Part shown: in pieces, positions 19,404 to 31,942 of the stretch
Numbering within the stretch: the first letter of the stretch is position 1
Layout of the letters: every line of letters begins with the position of its first letter
Source: Luteimonas sp. S4-F44
GTDB lineage: Bacteria > Pseudomonadota > Gammaproteobacteria > Xanthomonadales > Xanthomonadaceae
Direction: 5' to 3'
Length of the DNA: 64,000 nt
Assembly: GCF_022637415.1 (NCBI RefSeq)
Contig: NZ_CP093340.1
Location: 1,178,001 to 1,242,000, forward strand
The notes under the pieces: model-generated
What the model saw: only the letters and a program-made list of their open reading frames with translations
Databases searched by the model: none
Told to the model about the DNA's origin: nothing
Position numbers and translations under genes: made by a program

Positions 19404-20222
19404 ATGACCACTCCCCACACGTCCGCGCCGGTGACCGTGCCCGCGCTGTTCGAGGCCCGCGCCGCGGGTCGCCGGCTCTCGATGCTCACCGCCTACGACG
19501 CCGGATTCGCGCGCACATTCGATGCGGCGGGGGTCGAACTGCTGCTGGTCGGTGATTCGCTGGGCATGGTGGTGCAGGGGCACGGCTCGACGTTGCCGGT
19601 CACCACCGACGACATGGTCTATCACACCGCCTGCGTGGCGCGGGCGACCCGGCGCGCACTCGTCATCTCCGACCTGTCGTTCCAGGCCGATGCGACGCCC
19701 GAGCGTGCGCTCGAGGCGTCAACCCGGTTGCTGCAGGCCGGTGCCGGCATGGTCAAGCTCGAAGGCGCGACGGCGAACAAGCGCGAGGTCGTGCGCTTCC
19801 TGGTCGAGCGCGAGATCCCGGTCTGCGCGCACTTGGGGCTGACCCCGCAGTCGGTGCTGCGCTTCGGCGGATTCAAGGTGCAGGGCCGCGACGAGGCCGC
19901 CGCGCAGGCGCTGCGCGAGGACGCACTCGCGATCGCCGAGGCCGGCGCCTCGCTGATCGTGCTCGAGGGCGTGCCGGCCGCGCTGGCCGCCGAGATCACT
20001 GCCGCGTCGCCGGTGCCGACGATCGGCATCGGCGCCGGCCCAGGCTGCGACGGCCAGGTGCTGGTGCTGCACGACATGCTCGGCCTGGACAGCGGCCATC
20101 GCCGGCCGAAGTTCGTCCGCGACTTCCTGGCCGAGGGCGGCTCGGTCGCCGGCGCGGCGCGCGCGTACGTCGCCGCGGTGCGTGACGGCAGCTTCCCCGG
20201 TCCCGAACATTCCTACAGCTGA
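19404..20222 (+). CDS. panB: 3-methyl-2-oxobutanoate hydroxymethyltransferase
   Basis: First committed step of pantothenate synthesis: transfers a hydroxymethyl group from methylene-tetrahydrofolate to ketoisovalerate to give ketopantoate. The 272-residue TIM-barrel has [13 protein letters not shown], the metal-site [12 protein letters not shown], the KLEGA stretch, [10 protein letters not shown] and [15 protein letters not shown], all PanB signatures. It starts five bases after folK, so folate and pantothenate genes are cotranscribed; panC follows 41 bp on. Confidence 0.97.
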   Translation: MTTPHTSAPVTVPALFEARAAGRRLSMLTAYDAGFARTFDAAGVELLLVGDSLGMVVQGHGSTLPVTTDDMVYHTACVARATRRALVISDLSFQADATPERALEASTRLLQAGAGMVKLEGATANKREVVRFLVEREIPVCAHLGLTPQSVLRFGGFKVQGRDEAAAQALREDALAIAEAGASLIVLEGVPAALAAEITAASPVPTIGIGAGPGCDGQVLVLHDMLGLDSGHRRPKFVRDFLAEGGSVAGAARAYVAAVRDGSFPGPEHSYS

Positions 20223-20263
20223 GCGCCGCGCCGCCGGCCTTCGCCTCCCAGTCCGCACGCCCC

Positions 20264-21130
20264 ATGATCGAAACCGTCGACCGCCTGACCGTCCTGCGCG
20301 CCCGCATCGCGGCGTGGAAGCGCGCGGGCCTGCGCGTGGGCCTGGTGCCGACGATGGGCAATCTGCACGCGGGACACTTTTCGCTGGTCGCGGCCTTGCG
20401 CGCGCAGGTCGATCGCGTCGTCGCCAGCGTGTTTGTCAACCCCACGCAGTTCGGGCCCAACGAGGATTTCGCGCGCTACCCGCGCACGCCCGAGCAGGAT
20501 GCGCAGGGGCTGGACGCCGCGGGCTGCGACCTGCTGTGGCAGCCATCGGTGGAGACGATGTATCCGCTGGGGCTGGCGAATACGGTCACCGTGCGCGTGC
20601 CCGGCATCACCGAGGTGCTCGACGGCGCGCATCGGCCGGGGCACTTCGATGGCGTGGCGACGGTCGTCACGCGCCTGTTCAATCAGGTGCAGCCCGACGT
20701 CGCCGCGTTCGGACGTAAGGATTACCAGCAACTGGCGGTAATCGCCCACTTGGTCGCCGAACTCGCGTTCCCGGTGGAGGTGCTGCCGGTCGCGATCGCT
20801 CGCGATGCCGACGGGCTGGCGCTGAGCTCGCGCAACCAGTATCTGGACGCCGACCAACGCGCACTGGCGCCGCAGCTGTATCGCACCTTGCAGGCGATGC
20901 GCGACGGCCTGCGCGCCGGTCGCGCGCCGGCCAAGGTCGAGGCCGACGCGCAGGCGCAGCTCAGTGCGCTGGGTTTCGCAGTCGACTACGCGGTCGTGCG
21001 CACGCCCACGCTCGGGTCGCTGGCACCGGGCGATGGCGAGGCGGTCGCATTGCTCGCGGCCCGGCTGGGCGCGACCCGGTTGATCGACAACCTCGAATTC
21101 AGCCTGGCGCCGGCGTCCACGGCCAGCTGA
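20264..21130 (+). CDS. panC: Pantothenate synthetase
   Basis: Joins pantoate and beta-alanine using ATP. The 288-residue class I nucleotidyltransferase has the HIGH-type motif LHAGH at 34-38, the Q/N-rich pantoate site [13 protein letters not shown], the GRKDYQQL segment and the KMSKS-like LSSRNQYL. Length and motif order are normal. The partner beta-alanine is made by PanD, encoded next. Confidence 0.97.
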   Translation: MIETVDRLTVLRARIAAWKRAGLRVGLVPTMGNLHAGHFSLVAALRAQVDRVVASVFVNPTQFGPNEDFARYPRTPEQDAQGLDAAGCDLLWQPSVETMYPLGLANTVTVRVPGITEVLDGAHRPGHFDGVATVVTRLFNQVQPDVAAFGRKDYQQLAVIAHLVAELAFPVEVLPVAIARDADGLALSSRNQYLDADQRALAPQLYRTLQAMRDGLRAGRAPAKVEADAQAQLSALGFAVDYAVVRTPTLGSLAPGDGEAVALLAARLGATRLIDNLEFSLAPASTAS

Positions 21131-21158
21131 ATCGCCGCCCGCGCGGCCGGGGCGCATG

Positions 21159-21186
21159 TTGCGATGCCGCACGCGGCGCCTATACT
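21159..21186 (+). promoter_or_regulatory. Probable promoter for panD-pgi
   Basis: TTGCGA (21159-21164) and TATACT (21181-21186) are 16 bp apart in the 110-bp gap between panC and panD. Transcription would start about 50 bases before panD. It would allow panD and pgi to be expressed apart from the upstream genes. Confidence 0.55.
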
Positions 21187-21240
21187 TGCCGACTCCTGCG
21201 GAACGCCCGCGTCTGCCAAAGGCCGCACCCGGCCGCCGCC

Positions 21241-21621
21241 ATGCAACTGACCCTGCTCAAAGCCAAGATCCACCGCGCGTCCGTGACCCACGCCGAGCTG
21301 CACTACGAAGGCTCGTGCGCGATCGACGGCCATCTGCTCGACCTGTCGGGCATCCGCGAATACGAGCGCATCGAAATCTACAACATCAACAACGGCGAGC
21401 GGTTCGCGACCTACGCGATCCGCGCCGAGGCCGGCAGCGGCATCATCTCGGTCAACGGCGCTGCCGCGCACAAGGCCGGCGTCGGCGACCTGGTGATCAT
21501 CTGCGCCTACGGCGTGCTCGACGAGGCACAGGCGGCCCAGTTCAAGCCGACCCTGGTCTACGTCGACCGGCAGAACCGGATGACCCACACCAACGATTCG
21601 ATCCCGGCGCAGGCGGCCTGA
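21241..21621 (+). CDS. panD: Aspartate 1-decarboxylase
   Basis: Makes beta-alanine from aspartate. The 126-residue proenzyme self-cleaves between Gly24 and Ser25 (YEGSCAID) to form the pyruvoyl cofactor; the ligands [15 protein letters not shown] and [14 protein letters not shown] are conserved, with Tyr and Asn of the maturation site. The stop TGA shares its last base with the pgi ATG (TGATG), so translation is coupled. Confidence 0.97.
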   Translation: MQLTLLKAKIHRASVTHAELHYEGSCAIDGHLLDLSGIREYERIEIYNINNGERFATYAIRAEAGSGIISVNGAAAHKAGVGDLVIICAYGVLDEAQAAQFKPTLVYVDRQNRMTHTNDSIPAQAA

Positions 21622-23150
21622 TGACGACGGCGGCGCAGCGGATCGAGGACACGCTGGCGCCGCACGCGCGGCGCCTGGACGCGGCGCGCATCGCCGACCT
21701 CGTCGCTGCCGATGCCGCGCGCCCGCGCGACTTCGCGCTGCGCGTGGGCGGGCTCTACGCCAGCTTCGCGCGCCAGCGCTTCGATCGCGATGCGCGCGAT
21801 GCGCTGCTCGCGCTCGGCGCGTCGGCCGAACTGGCGACCGCGATGCGCGCGCTGTTCGACGGCGCCATCGTCAACACGTCCGAGCAGCGCCCGGCGCTGC
21901 ACGTCGCACTGCGCTCGGCGCTGTCGCAGGCACCGGCGGCGCGCGATGCACGCGAGCAGGCGCTCGCAGCGCGCACGCGCATGCGCGAACTGGTCGCGCA
22001 GCTCGAGGCCTCCGGAGTCACCGACATCGTCAATGTCGGCATCGGCGGGTCCGATCTCGGCCCGCGGCTGGTGGTCGATGCGCTCAAGGACTTCGGCACC
22101 GGTCGCTTCCGTGTGCATTTCCTGACCAACGTCGATGGCAGCGACGCCCAGCACCGCCTGGCGAAGCTGGATCCGGCGAAGACCGCGGCGATCCTCGTCT
22201 CCAAAACCTTCGGCACCCAGGAGACCTTACTCAACGGCGCGGTCGTGCGCGACTGGTTGGGCGGCAGCGAGCGGCTGTATGCGGTCAGTGCCAACGTGCC
22301 GCGCGCGCAGGCCTTCGGCGTCGCGTCCGAGCGCGTGCTGCCGATGTGGGACTGGGTCGGCGGTCGCTACTCGCTGTGGTCGGCGGTGGGCTTCTCGATC
22401 GCGCTGGCGATCGGTGCCGACGGTTTCGATGCCTTGCTCGATGGCGCGGCCGAGATGGACGCGCACGCCCTGCAGACGCCGCTGGCCGGCAACCTGCCAT
22501 TGCTGCACGCGCTGACCGCCATCTGGAACCGCAATGCGCTGGGCCTGGCCACGCACGCCGTGCTGCCCTACGACGAGCGGCTGGCGCTGCTGCCGGCCTA
22601 CCTGCAGCAGTTGGTGATGGAGAGCCTGGGCAAGTCGGTCACGCCCGAGGGCGAGCCGGTCGGGCTCGACACCGTGCCGGTGCTCTGGGGCGGGCCGGGC
22701 ACCAACTCGCAGCACAGTTTTTTCCAGGCGCTGCACCAGGGCACGCAGACGGTGCCGGCCGATTTCATCGGCGTGGTGAATCCGGCGCACCCGCATGCAG
22801 ACAACCACGCCGCGCTGCTGTCGAATCTGCTGGCTCAGACCGAAGCGCTGGCCAATGGCTATGCCGCCGAGGACCCGCAGAAGGCGTATCCGGGCAACCG
22901 GCCGTCGACCTTGTTGCTGCTCGACCGGCTCGACCCGCGCAGCCTGGGCGCGCTGATCGCGCTCTACGAGCACAGCGTCTACGCGCAGTCGGTGCTGTGG
23001 GGCATCAACGCGTTCGACCAATGGGGCGTCGAGCTGGGCAAGCGCATCGCCGGCGAACTGCTGCCCGCGGTCCAGGGCCAGGACGTCGAGATCGCCGACC
23101 CGGTCACCCGCGCCGTGCTCGACGAACTGCGCGCACGCCGCAACGCCTGA
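21621..23150 (+). CDS. pgi: Glucose-6-phosphate isomerase
   Basis: Interconverts glucose 6-phosphate and fructose 6-phosphate. The 509-residue protein has the PGI signature regions [14 protein letters not shown] (sugar-phosphate loop), SKTFGTQET and the C-terminal [27 protein letters not shown] that holds the catalytic Lys. The length fits the proteobacterial form. Coupling to panD is unusual outside this group and has no obvious metabolic reason. The 280 bp after it contains palindromic repeats and no T-rich terminator. Confidence 0.97.
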   Translation: MTTAAQRIEDTLAPHARRLDAARIADLVAADAARPRDFALRVGGLYASFARQRFDRDARDALLALGASAELATAMRALFDGAIVNTSEQRPALHVALRSALSQAPAARDAREQALAARTRMRELVAQLEASGVTDIVNVGIGGSDLGPRLVVDALKDFGTGRFRVHFLTNVDGSDAQHRLAKLDPAKTAAILVSKTFGTQETLLNGAVVRDWLGGSERLYAVSANVPRAQAFGVASERVLPMWDWVGGRYSLWSAVGFSIALAIGADGFDALLDGAAEMDAHALQTPLAGNLPLLHALTAIWNRNALGLATHAVLPYDERLALLPAYLQQLVMESLGKSVTPEGEPVGLDTVPVLWGGPGTNSQHSFFQALHQGTQTVPADFIGVVNPAHPHADNHAALLSNLLAQTEALANGYAAEDPQKAYPGNRPSTLLLLDRLDPRSLGALIALYEHSVYAQSVLWGINAFDQWGVELGKRIAGELLPAVQGQDVEIADPVTRAVLDELRARRNA

Positions 23151-23160
23151 TCCGTCGTGA

Positions 23161-23330
23161 TCACCTCCCCGCATGCGGGGAGGGCGACGTGCGTAGCGCG
23201 CCTGGTGGGGCATGGGCTTGTCGCGCAAAGCGCCCCCGATCCCAACCTTCCACCCGTGAAGGGCGCAATGCCCCGTAAACGGGGGAAGGGGCAAAAAGCC
23301 ATCATCGCGCGCCGGGTGGGGGCAAGGGCG
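23161..23330. repeat. REP-like palindromic intergenic repeat (two units)
   Basis: Between the convergent pgi and queG genes are two units of one pattern: a CCTCCCCGC/GCGGGGAGG palindrome (23164-23183), then a GTGCG/CGCGC hairpin and CTGGTGGGGC; further on CCCCGT/ACGGGG (about 23272-23285) and GGGTGGGGGC. The same pattern recurs at 35411-35465 after asnB. It looks like a REP family of mobile palindromes common in this group. Confidence 0.6.
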
Positions 23331-23429
23331 TCCGGCCCTGTCATTGCGCCGACGCTCGCCTGCCGCAGGGCAACCGTCGTTCGTGCCAAGCCGTGATCGA
23401 CCGAACGCCACACGCGACGTGCGGCGTCG

Positions 23430-24530
23430 TCAGCGCGCGTCGTGCCGCGCCAGTGCCCATTCGACGTGCTCGTCGACCAGCGCGTCGCCCGAGTGCCGGC
23501 GCGTGCGCAGGGCGGCGATGGTGTCGGGGGCAGTGGGCGCGTTGCCCAGCGCGACAGCGATGTTGCGCAGCCAGCGACGATGGCCACTGCGGCGCAGCGG
23601 TGAACCTTCGGTGCGCTGCAGGAATTCGGCCTCGTCCCAGGCGAACAGGTCGGCCAGAGTCGCGGTGTCCAGGCCGTTGCGTGCGCGGAAGTCGGGTTCG
23701 TTGTGGCGCTTGGCGAACTTGTTCCATGGGCAGACAAGCTGGCAGTCGTCGCAGCCGAAGATGCGGTTGCCGATCGGCGCGCGCAGCGGTTCGGGAATTG
23801 CGCCGTCATGTTCGATCGTCAGATAGGAGATGCAGCGGCGCGCATCGAGCCGGTAGGGCGCGACGATGGCCTGGGTCGGGCAGACATCGATGCAGCGCGT
23901 GCAGGTGCCGCAGTGCGCGCTCGCCGGTGGGTCGATCGGCAGCGGCACGTCGACGTAGATCTCGCCGAGGAAGAACCACGAGCCGCCGCGCTTGTCGATC
24001 AGGCAGGTGTGCTTGCCGATCCAGCCCAGGCCGGCGTTGCGCGCGAGTGCGCGCTCGAGCACTGGCGCCGAATCGACGAACACCCGATGACCGAACGGGC
24101 CGATCTCCTCGGCGATGCGGTGCGCGAACGTCTGCAGCCGGTTGCGCATGAGCTTGTGGTAATCGCGGCCGAGCGCGTAGCGCGCGACATAGGCGCGGCG
24201 GCCGTCGGCCAGCGTGTCCCAGGCGCTGTCGTCGTCGTTGCGGCCGTAGTCGAGCCCCACCGAGATCACCCGCACGGTGCCGGGCAGCAGTTCGGCGGGA
24301 CGTGCGCGCAGCGTGCCGTGGCGCGCCATCCAGTGCATCGTGCCGTACAGCCCCTGGGCCAGCCAATCGCGCAGGTGGGCCTCGTCCTCGGCGAGTTCGA
24401 TGCCGGCGATGCCGCAGCGCTGGAATCCCATCTCGGCCGCGATCGCGCGGATGCGCGCGGCCACCTGCTGCGGCTCGGGCGGGCGGCGCGCCGGTGGCGC
24501 AGCGTCGGGGATGTCGGGGCAGGGACTCAC
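23430..24530 (-). CDS. queG: Epoxyqueuosine reductase
   Basis: Last step of queuosine synthesis in tRNA: cobalamin-dependent reduction of epoxyqueuosine. The 366-residue protein has two ferredoxin-like cluster sites, CGTCTRCIDVCPTQAI and CDDCQLVCPWN, a conserved DSAPVLERALARNAGLGWIGK segment that binds cobalamin and substrate, and a C-terminal HEAT-like helical part. The start is a GTG at 24530; later starts are possible since the first 15 residues are Pro-rich and not conserved. It is divergent from nnr-tsaE-amiC-mutL, the neighbourhood seen in E. coli (yjeS-yjeF-tsaE-amiB-mutL). Confidence 0.95.
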   Translation of the reverse strand: MSPCPDIPDAAPPARRPPEPQQVAARIRAIAAEMGFQRCGIAGIELAEDEAHLRDWLAQGLYGTMHWMARHGTLRARPAELLPGTVRVISVGLDYGRNDDDSAWDTLADGRRAYVARYALGRDYHKLMRNRLQTFAHRIAEEIGPFGHRVFVDSAPVLERALARNAGLGWIGKHTCLIDKRGGSWFFLGEIYVDVPLPIDPPASAHCGTCTRCIDVCPTQAIVAPYRLDARRCISYLTIEHDGAIPEPLRAPIGNRIFGCDDCQLVCPWNKFAKRHNEPDFRARNGLDTATLADLFAWDEAEFLQRTEGSPLRRSGHRRWLRNIAVALGNAPTAPDTIAALRTRRHSGDALVDEHVEWALARHDAR

Positions 24531-24556
24531 GATGCCTGAAGTATAGAATCGACGCG

Positions 24557-26089
24557 ATGAGCCCCCCCTGTGCCTCGACTGCGGCGTCTATGCCGGGAAC
24601 CCTGCTGTACGACGCGGCGGCGTTGCGCGCACTCGAGACCGCGGCAATCGCAGCCGAGGGCGGCGATGCCGGCGTGCTGATGGCGCGCGCCGGGCAGGCC
24701 GCGTGGCGTCTGATGCAGCAGCGCTGGCCGCAGGTGCGCACCCTCGTCGTGGTCTGCGGACCGGGCAACAACGGCGGCGACGGCTACGTGCTCGCGCGCC
24801 ACGCGCAGTCGGCCGGCTGCGAGGTGCAGGTGGTCCGGCTCGACACGCACGCGCCACGGACCGACCTGGCGCGCGCCGCTTGCGCGGCCTTCGTCGAGGC
24901 CGGCGGTCGTATCGCGACGTTTGGTGGCGGCCCGCTCCCGTCGGCCGGGCTGGTCGTCGATGCCGTGTTCGGCATCGGCCTGTCGCGTGCGCCCCAGGCC
25001 GACGCCGCAGCCTTGATCGCCGCGATCGATGCGGCGCCCGCGCCGGTGCTGGCGCTCGACGTCCCCAGCGGCCTGGACGGCGATCGCGGTAGCGTGCCCG
25101 GCGTCGCAGTGCATGCCGAGGTCACGCTGCAGTTCCTCGCCGCGCGCGTCGGTCTGCAGACCGGCGACGGTCCAGATCATGCCGGCGAGCTCGCACTCGA
25201 TACGCTCGGCGTCGATCCGGCCCTGATGGCAGCCGCCGGGCCCGGTGTCGCGCGCCGGATCGAGGCCGGCGATCTCGCGCACTGGCTGCGCCCGCGTCCG
25301 CGCAACAGCCACAAGGGGATCTCCGGCCGCGTACTGGTCGTCGGCGGAGACCACGGCATGGGCGGGGCGGTGATGCTGGCCACCGAGGCCGCGCTACGCG
25401 CCGGGGCCGGGCTGGTGTCGGTCGCGACCCAGGCGGCGCATGTCGCCCCGCTGCTGGTGCGCAGTCCGGAGGCGATGGCCCGCCGCATCGACAACACGTC
25501 CACCCTCGCGCATCTGCTCGATGCCGCCGACGTCGTCGCGCTCGGTCCGGGGCTGGGGCGCGGTGCCTGGGGCCACGGGGTGTACGACGAGGTGCTGGGC
25601 AGCGGCCGGCCGCTGGTGCTCGACGCCGATGCGCTGCGCCTGCTGGCGGCCATGCCCCGCGCGCTGCCGCCCGGCACCGTGCTGACCCCGCACCCGGGCG
25701 AGGCCGGGCGCCTGCTCGGCGCCGCGGCCGCCGACATCCAGCGCGACCGGCCCGCTGCGGTGCGTCGACTCGCCGCCCAGACCGGCGCAGTCGTCGTGCT
25801 CAAGGGCGCGGGCACGCTGGTCTGTGCGCCGGGCGGCACGCCGTGGCTGATCGCCGCCGGCAACCCGGGCATGGCGACCGGCGGCATGGGCGACGCGCTG
25901 ACCGGTGTGATCGCCGCGCTGCGCGCGCAGGGGCTCGACCCCGAATCCGCCGCGGCCTGCGGCGCGCTGCTGCATGCCGCTGCCGGCGACGTCGCAGCGC
26001 GCAGCGGGGGCGAGCGCGGCCTGTTGCCGGTCGACCTGGTCGCCGCACTGCGTCCGTTGGCCAATCCGGCGCCCCGGGAGGCGTGGTGA
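24557..26089 (+). CDS. nnr: Bifunctional NAD(P)H-hydrate epimerase / dehydratase
   Basis: Repairs hydrated NADH and NADPH. The N-terminal YjeF_N epimerase (about 12-220) has VVCGPGNNGGDGYVLAR and ALDVPSGLDGDRG. The C-terminal carbohydrate-kinase-like dehydratase (about 235-500) has KGISGRVLVVGGD, ALGPGLG, VLTPHPGEAGRLLG and the nucleotide motif NPGMATGGMGDALTG. The 510-residue fusion is the usual bacterial length. ATG at 24557 follows a TATAGAAT hexamer by 7 bases; a second ATG at 24590 (MPGTLLYDAAALR) is an equally good start. Its stop shares one base with the tsaE ATG. Confidence 0.95.
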   Translation: MSPPCASTAASMPGTLLYDAAALRALETAAIAAEGGDAGVLMARAGQAAWRLMQQRWPQVRTLVVVCGPGNNGGDGYVLARHAQSAGCEVQVVRLDTHAPRTDLARAACAAFVEAGGRIATFGGGPLPSAGLVVDAVFGIGLSRAPQADAAALIAAIDAAPAPVLALDVPSGLDGDRGSVPGVAVHAEVTLQFLAARVGLQTGDGPDHAGELALDTLGVDPALMAAAGPGVARRIEAGDLAHWLRPRPRNSHKGISGRVLVVGGDHGMGGAVMLATEAALRAGAGLVSVATQAAHVAPLLVRSPEAMARRIDNTSTLAHLLDAADVVALGPGLGRGAWGHGVYDEVLGSGRPLVLDADALRLLAAMPRALPPGTVLTPHPGEAGRLLGAAAADIQRDRPAAVRRLAAQTGAVVVLKGAGTLVCAPGGTPWLIAAGNPGMATGGMGDALTGVIAALRAQGLDPESAAACGALLHAAAGDVAARSGGERGLLPVDLVAALRPLANPAPREAW

Positions 26090-26574
26090 TGAGCCTGTGG
26101 CAACTCGACGGCGAGGCCGCGACGCAGGCCTTCGCGCAGGCGCTCGCCGCCACGGCCCCCACACCGGCGGTGGTGCATCTGCAAGGCGATCTGGGTGCCG
26201 GCAAGTCCACGCTGGCGCGCGCCTGGCTGCGCGCACTGGGCGTGACTGGCACGGTGCGCAGTCCCACCTACACCCTGGTCGAGCGCTACCCGGTGGCAGG
26301 CGGCGAGGCGCTGCACCTGGACCTGTACCGCATCGGCGACATCAGCGAGCTGGAATTTCTCGGCCTGGACGACGTCGCGGCGCGGCTGTGGCTGATCGAG
26401 TGGCCCGAACGCGGTGCCGACGCGTTGCCGCGGCCAGACCTGCGGGTCACGCTGGCGTTGTCGGGCCATGGCCGCAGCGTCCGCCTGGATGCCCTCTCGG
26501 ATGCCGGCCGGGGCTGGTGCGAGACAGTCGCCGCGACCGTCCGTTTGCCAACTGTTGCTGAACCGAAACCGTAG
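26089..26574 (+). CDS. tsaE: tRNA threonylcarbamoyladenosine ATPase TsaE
   Basis: ATPase partner of TsaB-TsaD in forming t6A37 of ANN-decoding tRNAs. The 161-residue P-loop protein has Walker A GDLGAGKS, the switch SPTYTLVE, HLDLYRI and the LIEWPERG segment characteristic of the family. It overlaps nnr by one base (TGATG), so translation is coupled. The last 25 residues are not conserved. Confidence 0.96.
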   Translation: MSLWQLDGEAATQAFAQALAATAPTPAVVHLQGDLGAGKSTLARAWLRALGVTGTVRSPTYTLVERYPVAGGEALHLDLYRIGDISELEFLGLDDVAARLWLIEWPERGADALPRPDLRVTLALSGHGRSVRLDALSDAGRGWCETVAATVRLPTVAEPKP

Positions 26575-26648
26575 GAAGGACACGCAGGCTGCGGATTTGC
26601 AAGGGAAAACGGCTTGCATTGTCCTGGCGGCGATGATTGACTAGCCGC

Positions 26649-28127
26649 ATGCGTATCCGGGGGATCAATCTGTCTCAGGCCTTGCTGGCGCTCGCGCTGC
26701 TCGCGGCGCTGTGCTGGAACCTGGCTTACGGCGCTGAATTGCGCGGCGTCGACCTGCAGACCGGCGCGACCGGAACGCGGGCCGAACTGCGGCTCGACGG
26801 CAAGGCCGAGTTCTCGGTGATCTCGCTGGCCAACCCCGACCGCCTCGTGGTCGACCTGCCCGGTACCAAGCTCCGCGGCGGCCTGGCGCTCCCGGCCGCG
26901 CGCGGCGTCGTGCGCAGTGTCCGGACCGGCCAGCCGGTGGCCGGCACCACCCGGATCGTGTTCGATCTCGCCAGCCCGATCGTGGCGATGACGCCGCGCC
27001 TGGAAGAGGGCGGCGACGGGGCCCGCCTGGTCGTCGAGTGGCCGGGCGACGGCGATGCGGATCCGATCGCGCGGGTCGCCGCGCAGACCGCGACACCGCC
27101 GCCGGCCGCCGCCGGCGTGGCGCCCGCCGGCAGTGCCCCGGCCGCCAGCACGCCACCGGCCGATCCTGCGCTCGCCTCCAACGATGCCACCTCGCGGCTG
27201 ATCGCCGAGATGGCGCGAGCCCGTGCACCGGCCACGCCTGCACCGCAGCCCGCCGCGCCGACCCCGGTGCCGGCATCGTCTGCGGCCGCGCCCGTCGCGC
27301 AGGCGCCCGCGCCGACCCCCGAGGCCGCCGCACCGGCGCCGCGCAGCGCCGCCCCGCCACTGCCGACCACGGTCGGGCCGGGCATGCGTCCGCTGGTGAT
27401 CGCGATCGACCCGGGCCACGGCGGCCAGGATCCCGGGGCGATCGGACCGGGCGGCACCTACGAGAAGCACGTCGTGCTGGCGATCTCGCGCGAGCTCGCG
27501 CGCCAGATCAACGCCACGCCCGGCATGCGCGCGCACCTGATCCGCGACAACGACAGCTACGTCGAACTGCCGCAGCGCGCACGTCGCGCACGCCAGGCCA
27601 AGGCCGATATGTTCGTGTCGATCCATGCCGACGCCGCGCTCAACCGCGCTGCCTACGGCTCTTCGGTCTACACCCTGTCGCTGCGCGGGGCATCCTCGCA
27701 GCAGGCGCGCTGGCTGGCCGACCGCGAGAACAGCGCCGACCTCGTCGGCGGCGTGCGCCTGGAGAAGGACACGCTGTCGAACGTTCTGCTCGAGATGGCG
27801 CAAAGCGGCCATATGCGCGCATCGCAGGAGGCCGCGACGCATGTGCTGACCGGGCTGCGCGATGTCGGCAAGACCCACAAGTCGAATGTCGAGTACGCGA
27901 ACTTCTCGGTGCTGCGCAACGCCGATATGCCGGCGATGCTGGTCGAGACCGGCTTCATCTCCAATCCCGATGAAGAAAAGCGGCTGCTCGATCCCGGGCA
28001 CCAGAGGCGCGTCGCCGCCGCCGTGCTGCAGGGGATCAATGCCTTCTTCACCAGCCAGCCGCCCCCGGGCACGCTCTACGCGGCGCGCGCCGCCGCGGCC
28101 GCGGCCGGTGGCGGCGGCAGCCCCTGA
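26649..28127 (+). CDS. amiC: N-acetylmuramoyl-L-alanine amidase, AMIN plus Amidase_3
   Basis: Periplasmic zinc amidase that splits septal peptidoglycan during cell separation. A signal peptide (residues 1-32, ending A-Y-G-A) precedes an AMIN domain (about 33-135) that targets the septum. A long Ala/Pro-rich linker (about 140-245) follows, then the Amidase_3 domain (about 250-475) with the zinc ligands in [15 protein letters not shown] and SIHAD and the catalytic Glu in [10 protein letters not shown]. In this genomic position the E. coli gene is amiB; activation by an EnvC/NlpD-type LytM partner is expected. The ATG at 26649 is preferred over an upstream TTG. Confidence 0.93.
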   Translation: MRIRGINLSQALLALALLAALCWNLAYGAELRGVDLQTGATGTRAELRLDGKAEFSVISLANPDRLVVDLPGTKLRGGLALPAARGVVRSVRTGQPVAGTTRIVFDLASPIVAMTPRLEEGGDGARLVVEWPGDGDADPIARVAAQTATPPPAAAGVAPAGSAPAASTPPADPALASNDATSRLIAEMARARAPATPAPQPAAPTPVPASSAAAPVAQAPAPTPEAAAPAPRSAAPPLPTTVGPGMRPLVIAIDPGHGGQDPGAIGPGGTYEKHVVLAISRELARQINATPGMRAHLIRDNDSYVELPQRARRARQAKADMFVSIHADAALNRAAYGSSVYTLSLRGASSQQARWLADRENSADLVGGVRLEKDTLSNVLLEMAQSGHMRASQEAATHVLTGLRDVGKTHKSNVEYANFSVLRNADMPAMLVETGFISNPDEEKRLLDPGHQRRVAAAVLQGINAFFTSQPPPGTLYAARAAAAAAGGGGSP

Positions 28128-28216
28128 ATCGGCCGGATCGCGCTGTCGGGCAGGCCCACCCCGCGCCCGCTATCATCCCCATCCCCTTGCTGAAAGCGCC
28201 TTGGCGCCGTCGTGCC

Positions 28217-30130
<1,914 letters not shown>

Positions 30131-30225
30131 GCGCGCGTCCGCTCGCAGCGCCTGGGCACGTGTCAGAAGACGCGCGCGCGACGACGACTGTCCGCGTTCC
30201 GAACCGTTTTCATTCTGGAGTCCGC

Positions 30226-31404
30226 ATGCGTTTGCTCCCTGTATTGCGCGCCGCCCGTGTCGCCGCGCTCGCATTCGTGTTCCTTGGCCTGGCGCCGACG
30301 GCATGGGCGCAGTCGCCCGCCGCCGTGGACGAGGTCGCGCCGTCCGCGGTGCCCCACATCGCCGAGGTGCCGGCGCCGGCGCCGCCGGTCCCGCTGCTGT
30401 GGAAGGTCTCGGGCGATCACGGTGCGCTGTACCTGCTGGGCTCGTTCCATTTCCTGCAGCCCGCGGACTATCCGCTCTCCGAGGACGTCGCCCGGACGCT
30501 GGCTGCGGCAGGCGAGGTGGTCTTCGAGCTGTCTCCCGAGGAACTGGAGTCGCCGACGCTGGCGATGCAGATGATGCAGGCCGGGCTGCGCAGCGATGGC
30601 AGCCGCCTCGACGACGACCTGCCGCCGGCGCTCGCCGCCGACCTGGCGGCCTGGGGCCAGGCGAACCTCGCCGCGCAACCGACCGGCGGCATGAGCGCGC
30701 AGAGCCTGCAGTTGTTCAAGCCGTGGTTCGCCTCGCTGCTGGTGACCACGACCGAACTGGGCCGCTATGGCCTGCAGGCGCAACTGGGCATGGATGCGTA
30801 TCTGGCGCGGCAGGCGCGCGAGGCGGGCAAGGCGACCGCGGGGCTGGAGACTGCGTCCGAGCAGATTGGCTTTCTCGACGGCCTGGGCCAGGTCGAGCAG
30901 GTGGAGATGCTGCGCGAGGCGCTGGATCAGGCGCAGGGCGGGCAGGCGTCGATCGAGACGCTGCATGGCGCCTGGCGTGCGGGCGACGCGGCGCAGCTGT
31001 GGAACGGCATGGCGCTGGACATGCGTGCGCGCTTTCCCGCGCTGTATCGGCGGATCAACACCGAGCGCAACGATGCCTGGTTGCCCAAGCTCGAGCAGAT
31101 GCTGCAGCAGGACGGCGAGATCCTGGTCGTCGTCGGCACGCTGCACCTGCTGGGTGAGGACGGCGTGGTCGAGAAGCTGGCGGCCAAGGGCTACGAAGTC
31201 GAGCGCATCTGCAGCGCCTGCGCGCCCCCGCCGACGATCGAGATCGGCGACGGCACCGCGCCGTTGCCCGAGGAGCGCACGCCTGCCTCGTCGCCGATGA
31301 CCGCGCCGAAGGACGAAGCGCCCGTACCGCCGGCCGATGCAGACGACGCACCGCCGCCGCAGCCCGATCTGCCCGCGCGCGACCCCGCCCCGCCGGAACG
31401 GTGA
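30226..31404 (+). CDS. TraB/GumN-family exported protein
   Basis: A Sec signal peptide (cleavage after A-W-A, residue 28) precedes a TraB/GumN domain (about 55-330) with the start LLWKVSGDHGALYLLGSFHFLQ and the paired VVVGTLHLLGEDGVVEKL near the end; these are the conserved GxxH motifs of the Tiki/TraB fold, a metalloprotease-like superfamily. The last 60 residues are a Pro/Asp-rich disordered tail. The ribosome site TCTGGAG is good. GumN in Xanthomonas sits by the xanthan cluster, but no gum genes are here, so the role is unknown. Confidence 0.85.
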   Translation: MRLLPVLRAARVAALAFVFLGLAPTAWAQSPAAVDEVAPSAVPHIAEVPAPAPPVPLLWKVSGDHGALYLLGSFHFLQPADYPLSEDVARTLAAAGEVVFELSPEELESPTLAMQMMQAGLRSDGSRLDDDLPPALAADLAAWGQANLAAQPTGGMSAQSLQLFKPWFASLLVTTTELGRYGLQAQLGMDAYLARQAREAGKATAGLETASEQIGFLDGLGQVEQVEMLREALDQAQGGQASIETLHGAWRAGDAAQLWNGMALDMRARFPALYRRINTERNDAWLPKLEQMLQQDGEILVVVGTLHLLGEDGVVEKLAAKGYEVERICSACAPPPTIEIGDGTAPLPEERTPASSPMTAPKDEAPVPPADADDAPPPQPDLPARDPAPPER

Positions 31405-31415
31405 ACCTGGCGGCC

Positions 31416-31835
31416 TCAGGCCGCCTCGACCATGACGATACAGTCGACCGGACACGCCGGGACGCACAGGGCGCAGCCGGTGCACAGCGGTTCGACGACC
31501 GTATGCATCAGCTTGGAAGCGCCGACGATCGCGTCGACCGGGCAGGCCTGGATGCACTTGGTGCAGCCGATGCAGTCCGCTTCGATGACCAGCGCGACCG
31601 GCGGGTGTGGGTGGTGCGGGCCGCGGCTGCGATCGAACGGCCGCGCCGGCACGCCGAGCAGGGTCGCGAGCGCGCGCGCGCCGGCATCGCCGCCTGGCGG
31701 ACACCGGTCGATGTCCGCCTCGCCGCGCGCCATCGCCTCGGCATAGGGGCGGCAACCGTCGAAACCGCACTGGCCGCACTGGGTCTGCGGCAGCAGGCGA
31801 TCGAGGCGTTCGACGAGATCGGGAGCGGGGGACAT
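31416..31835 (-). CDS. RnfB/RsxB-like ferredoxin, orphan short form
   Basis: A 139-residue iron-sulfur protein: an N-terminal four-Cys region CGQCGFDGC with a later CPPGG (as in the [4Fe-4S] domain of RnfB), followed by two ferredoxin motifs [12 protein letters not shown] and [12 protein letters not shown]. RnfB proper has an N-terminal membrane anchor, which is absent, and no other rnf/rsx gene is nearby. Orphans like this occur in many xanthomonads; the partner is unknown. ATG at 31835 is chosen by similarity; one at 31862 would add nine residues. It ends 12 bases from the convergent GumN-like gene. Confidence 0.82.
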   Translation of the reverse strand: MSPAPDLVERLDRLLPQTQCGQCGFDGCRPYAEAMARGEADIDRCPPGGDAGARALATLLGVPARPFDRSRGPHHPHPPVALVIEADCIGCTKCIQACPVDAIVGASKLMHTVVEPLCTGCALCVPACPVDCIVMVEAA

Positions 31836-31942
31836 GCGGCTGGGGTGAGGCGGGCGGCGCACAGGGTAGCGCGCCGCGCCCGCATGCGCTGCGCTGTGTC
31901 GTCAATGGCGGGCCCGACAACACGCCTGCAGGCTATTCCTGA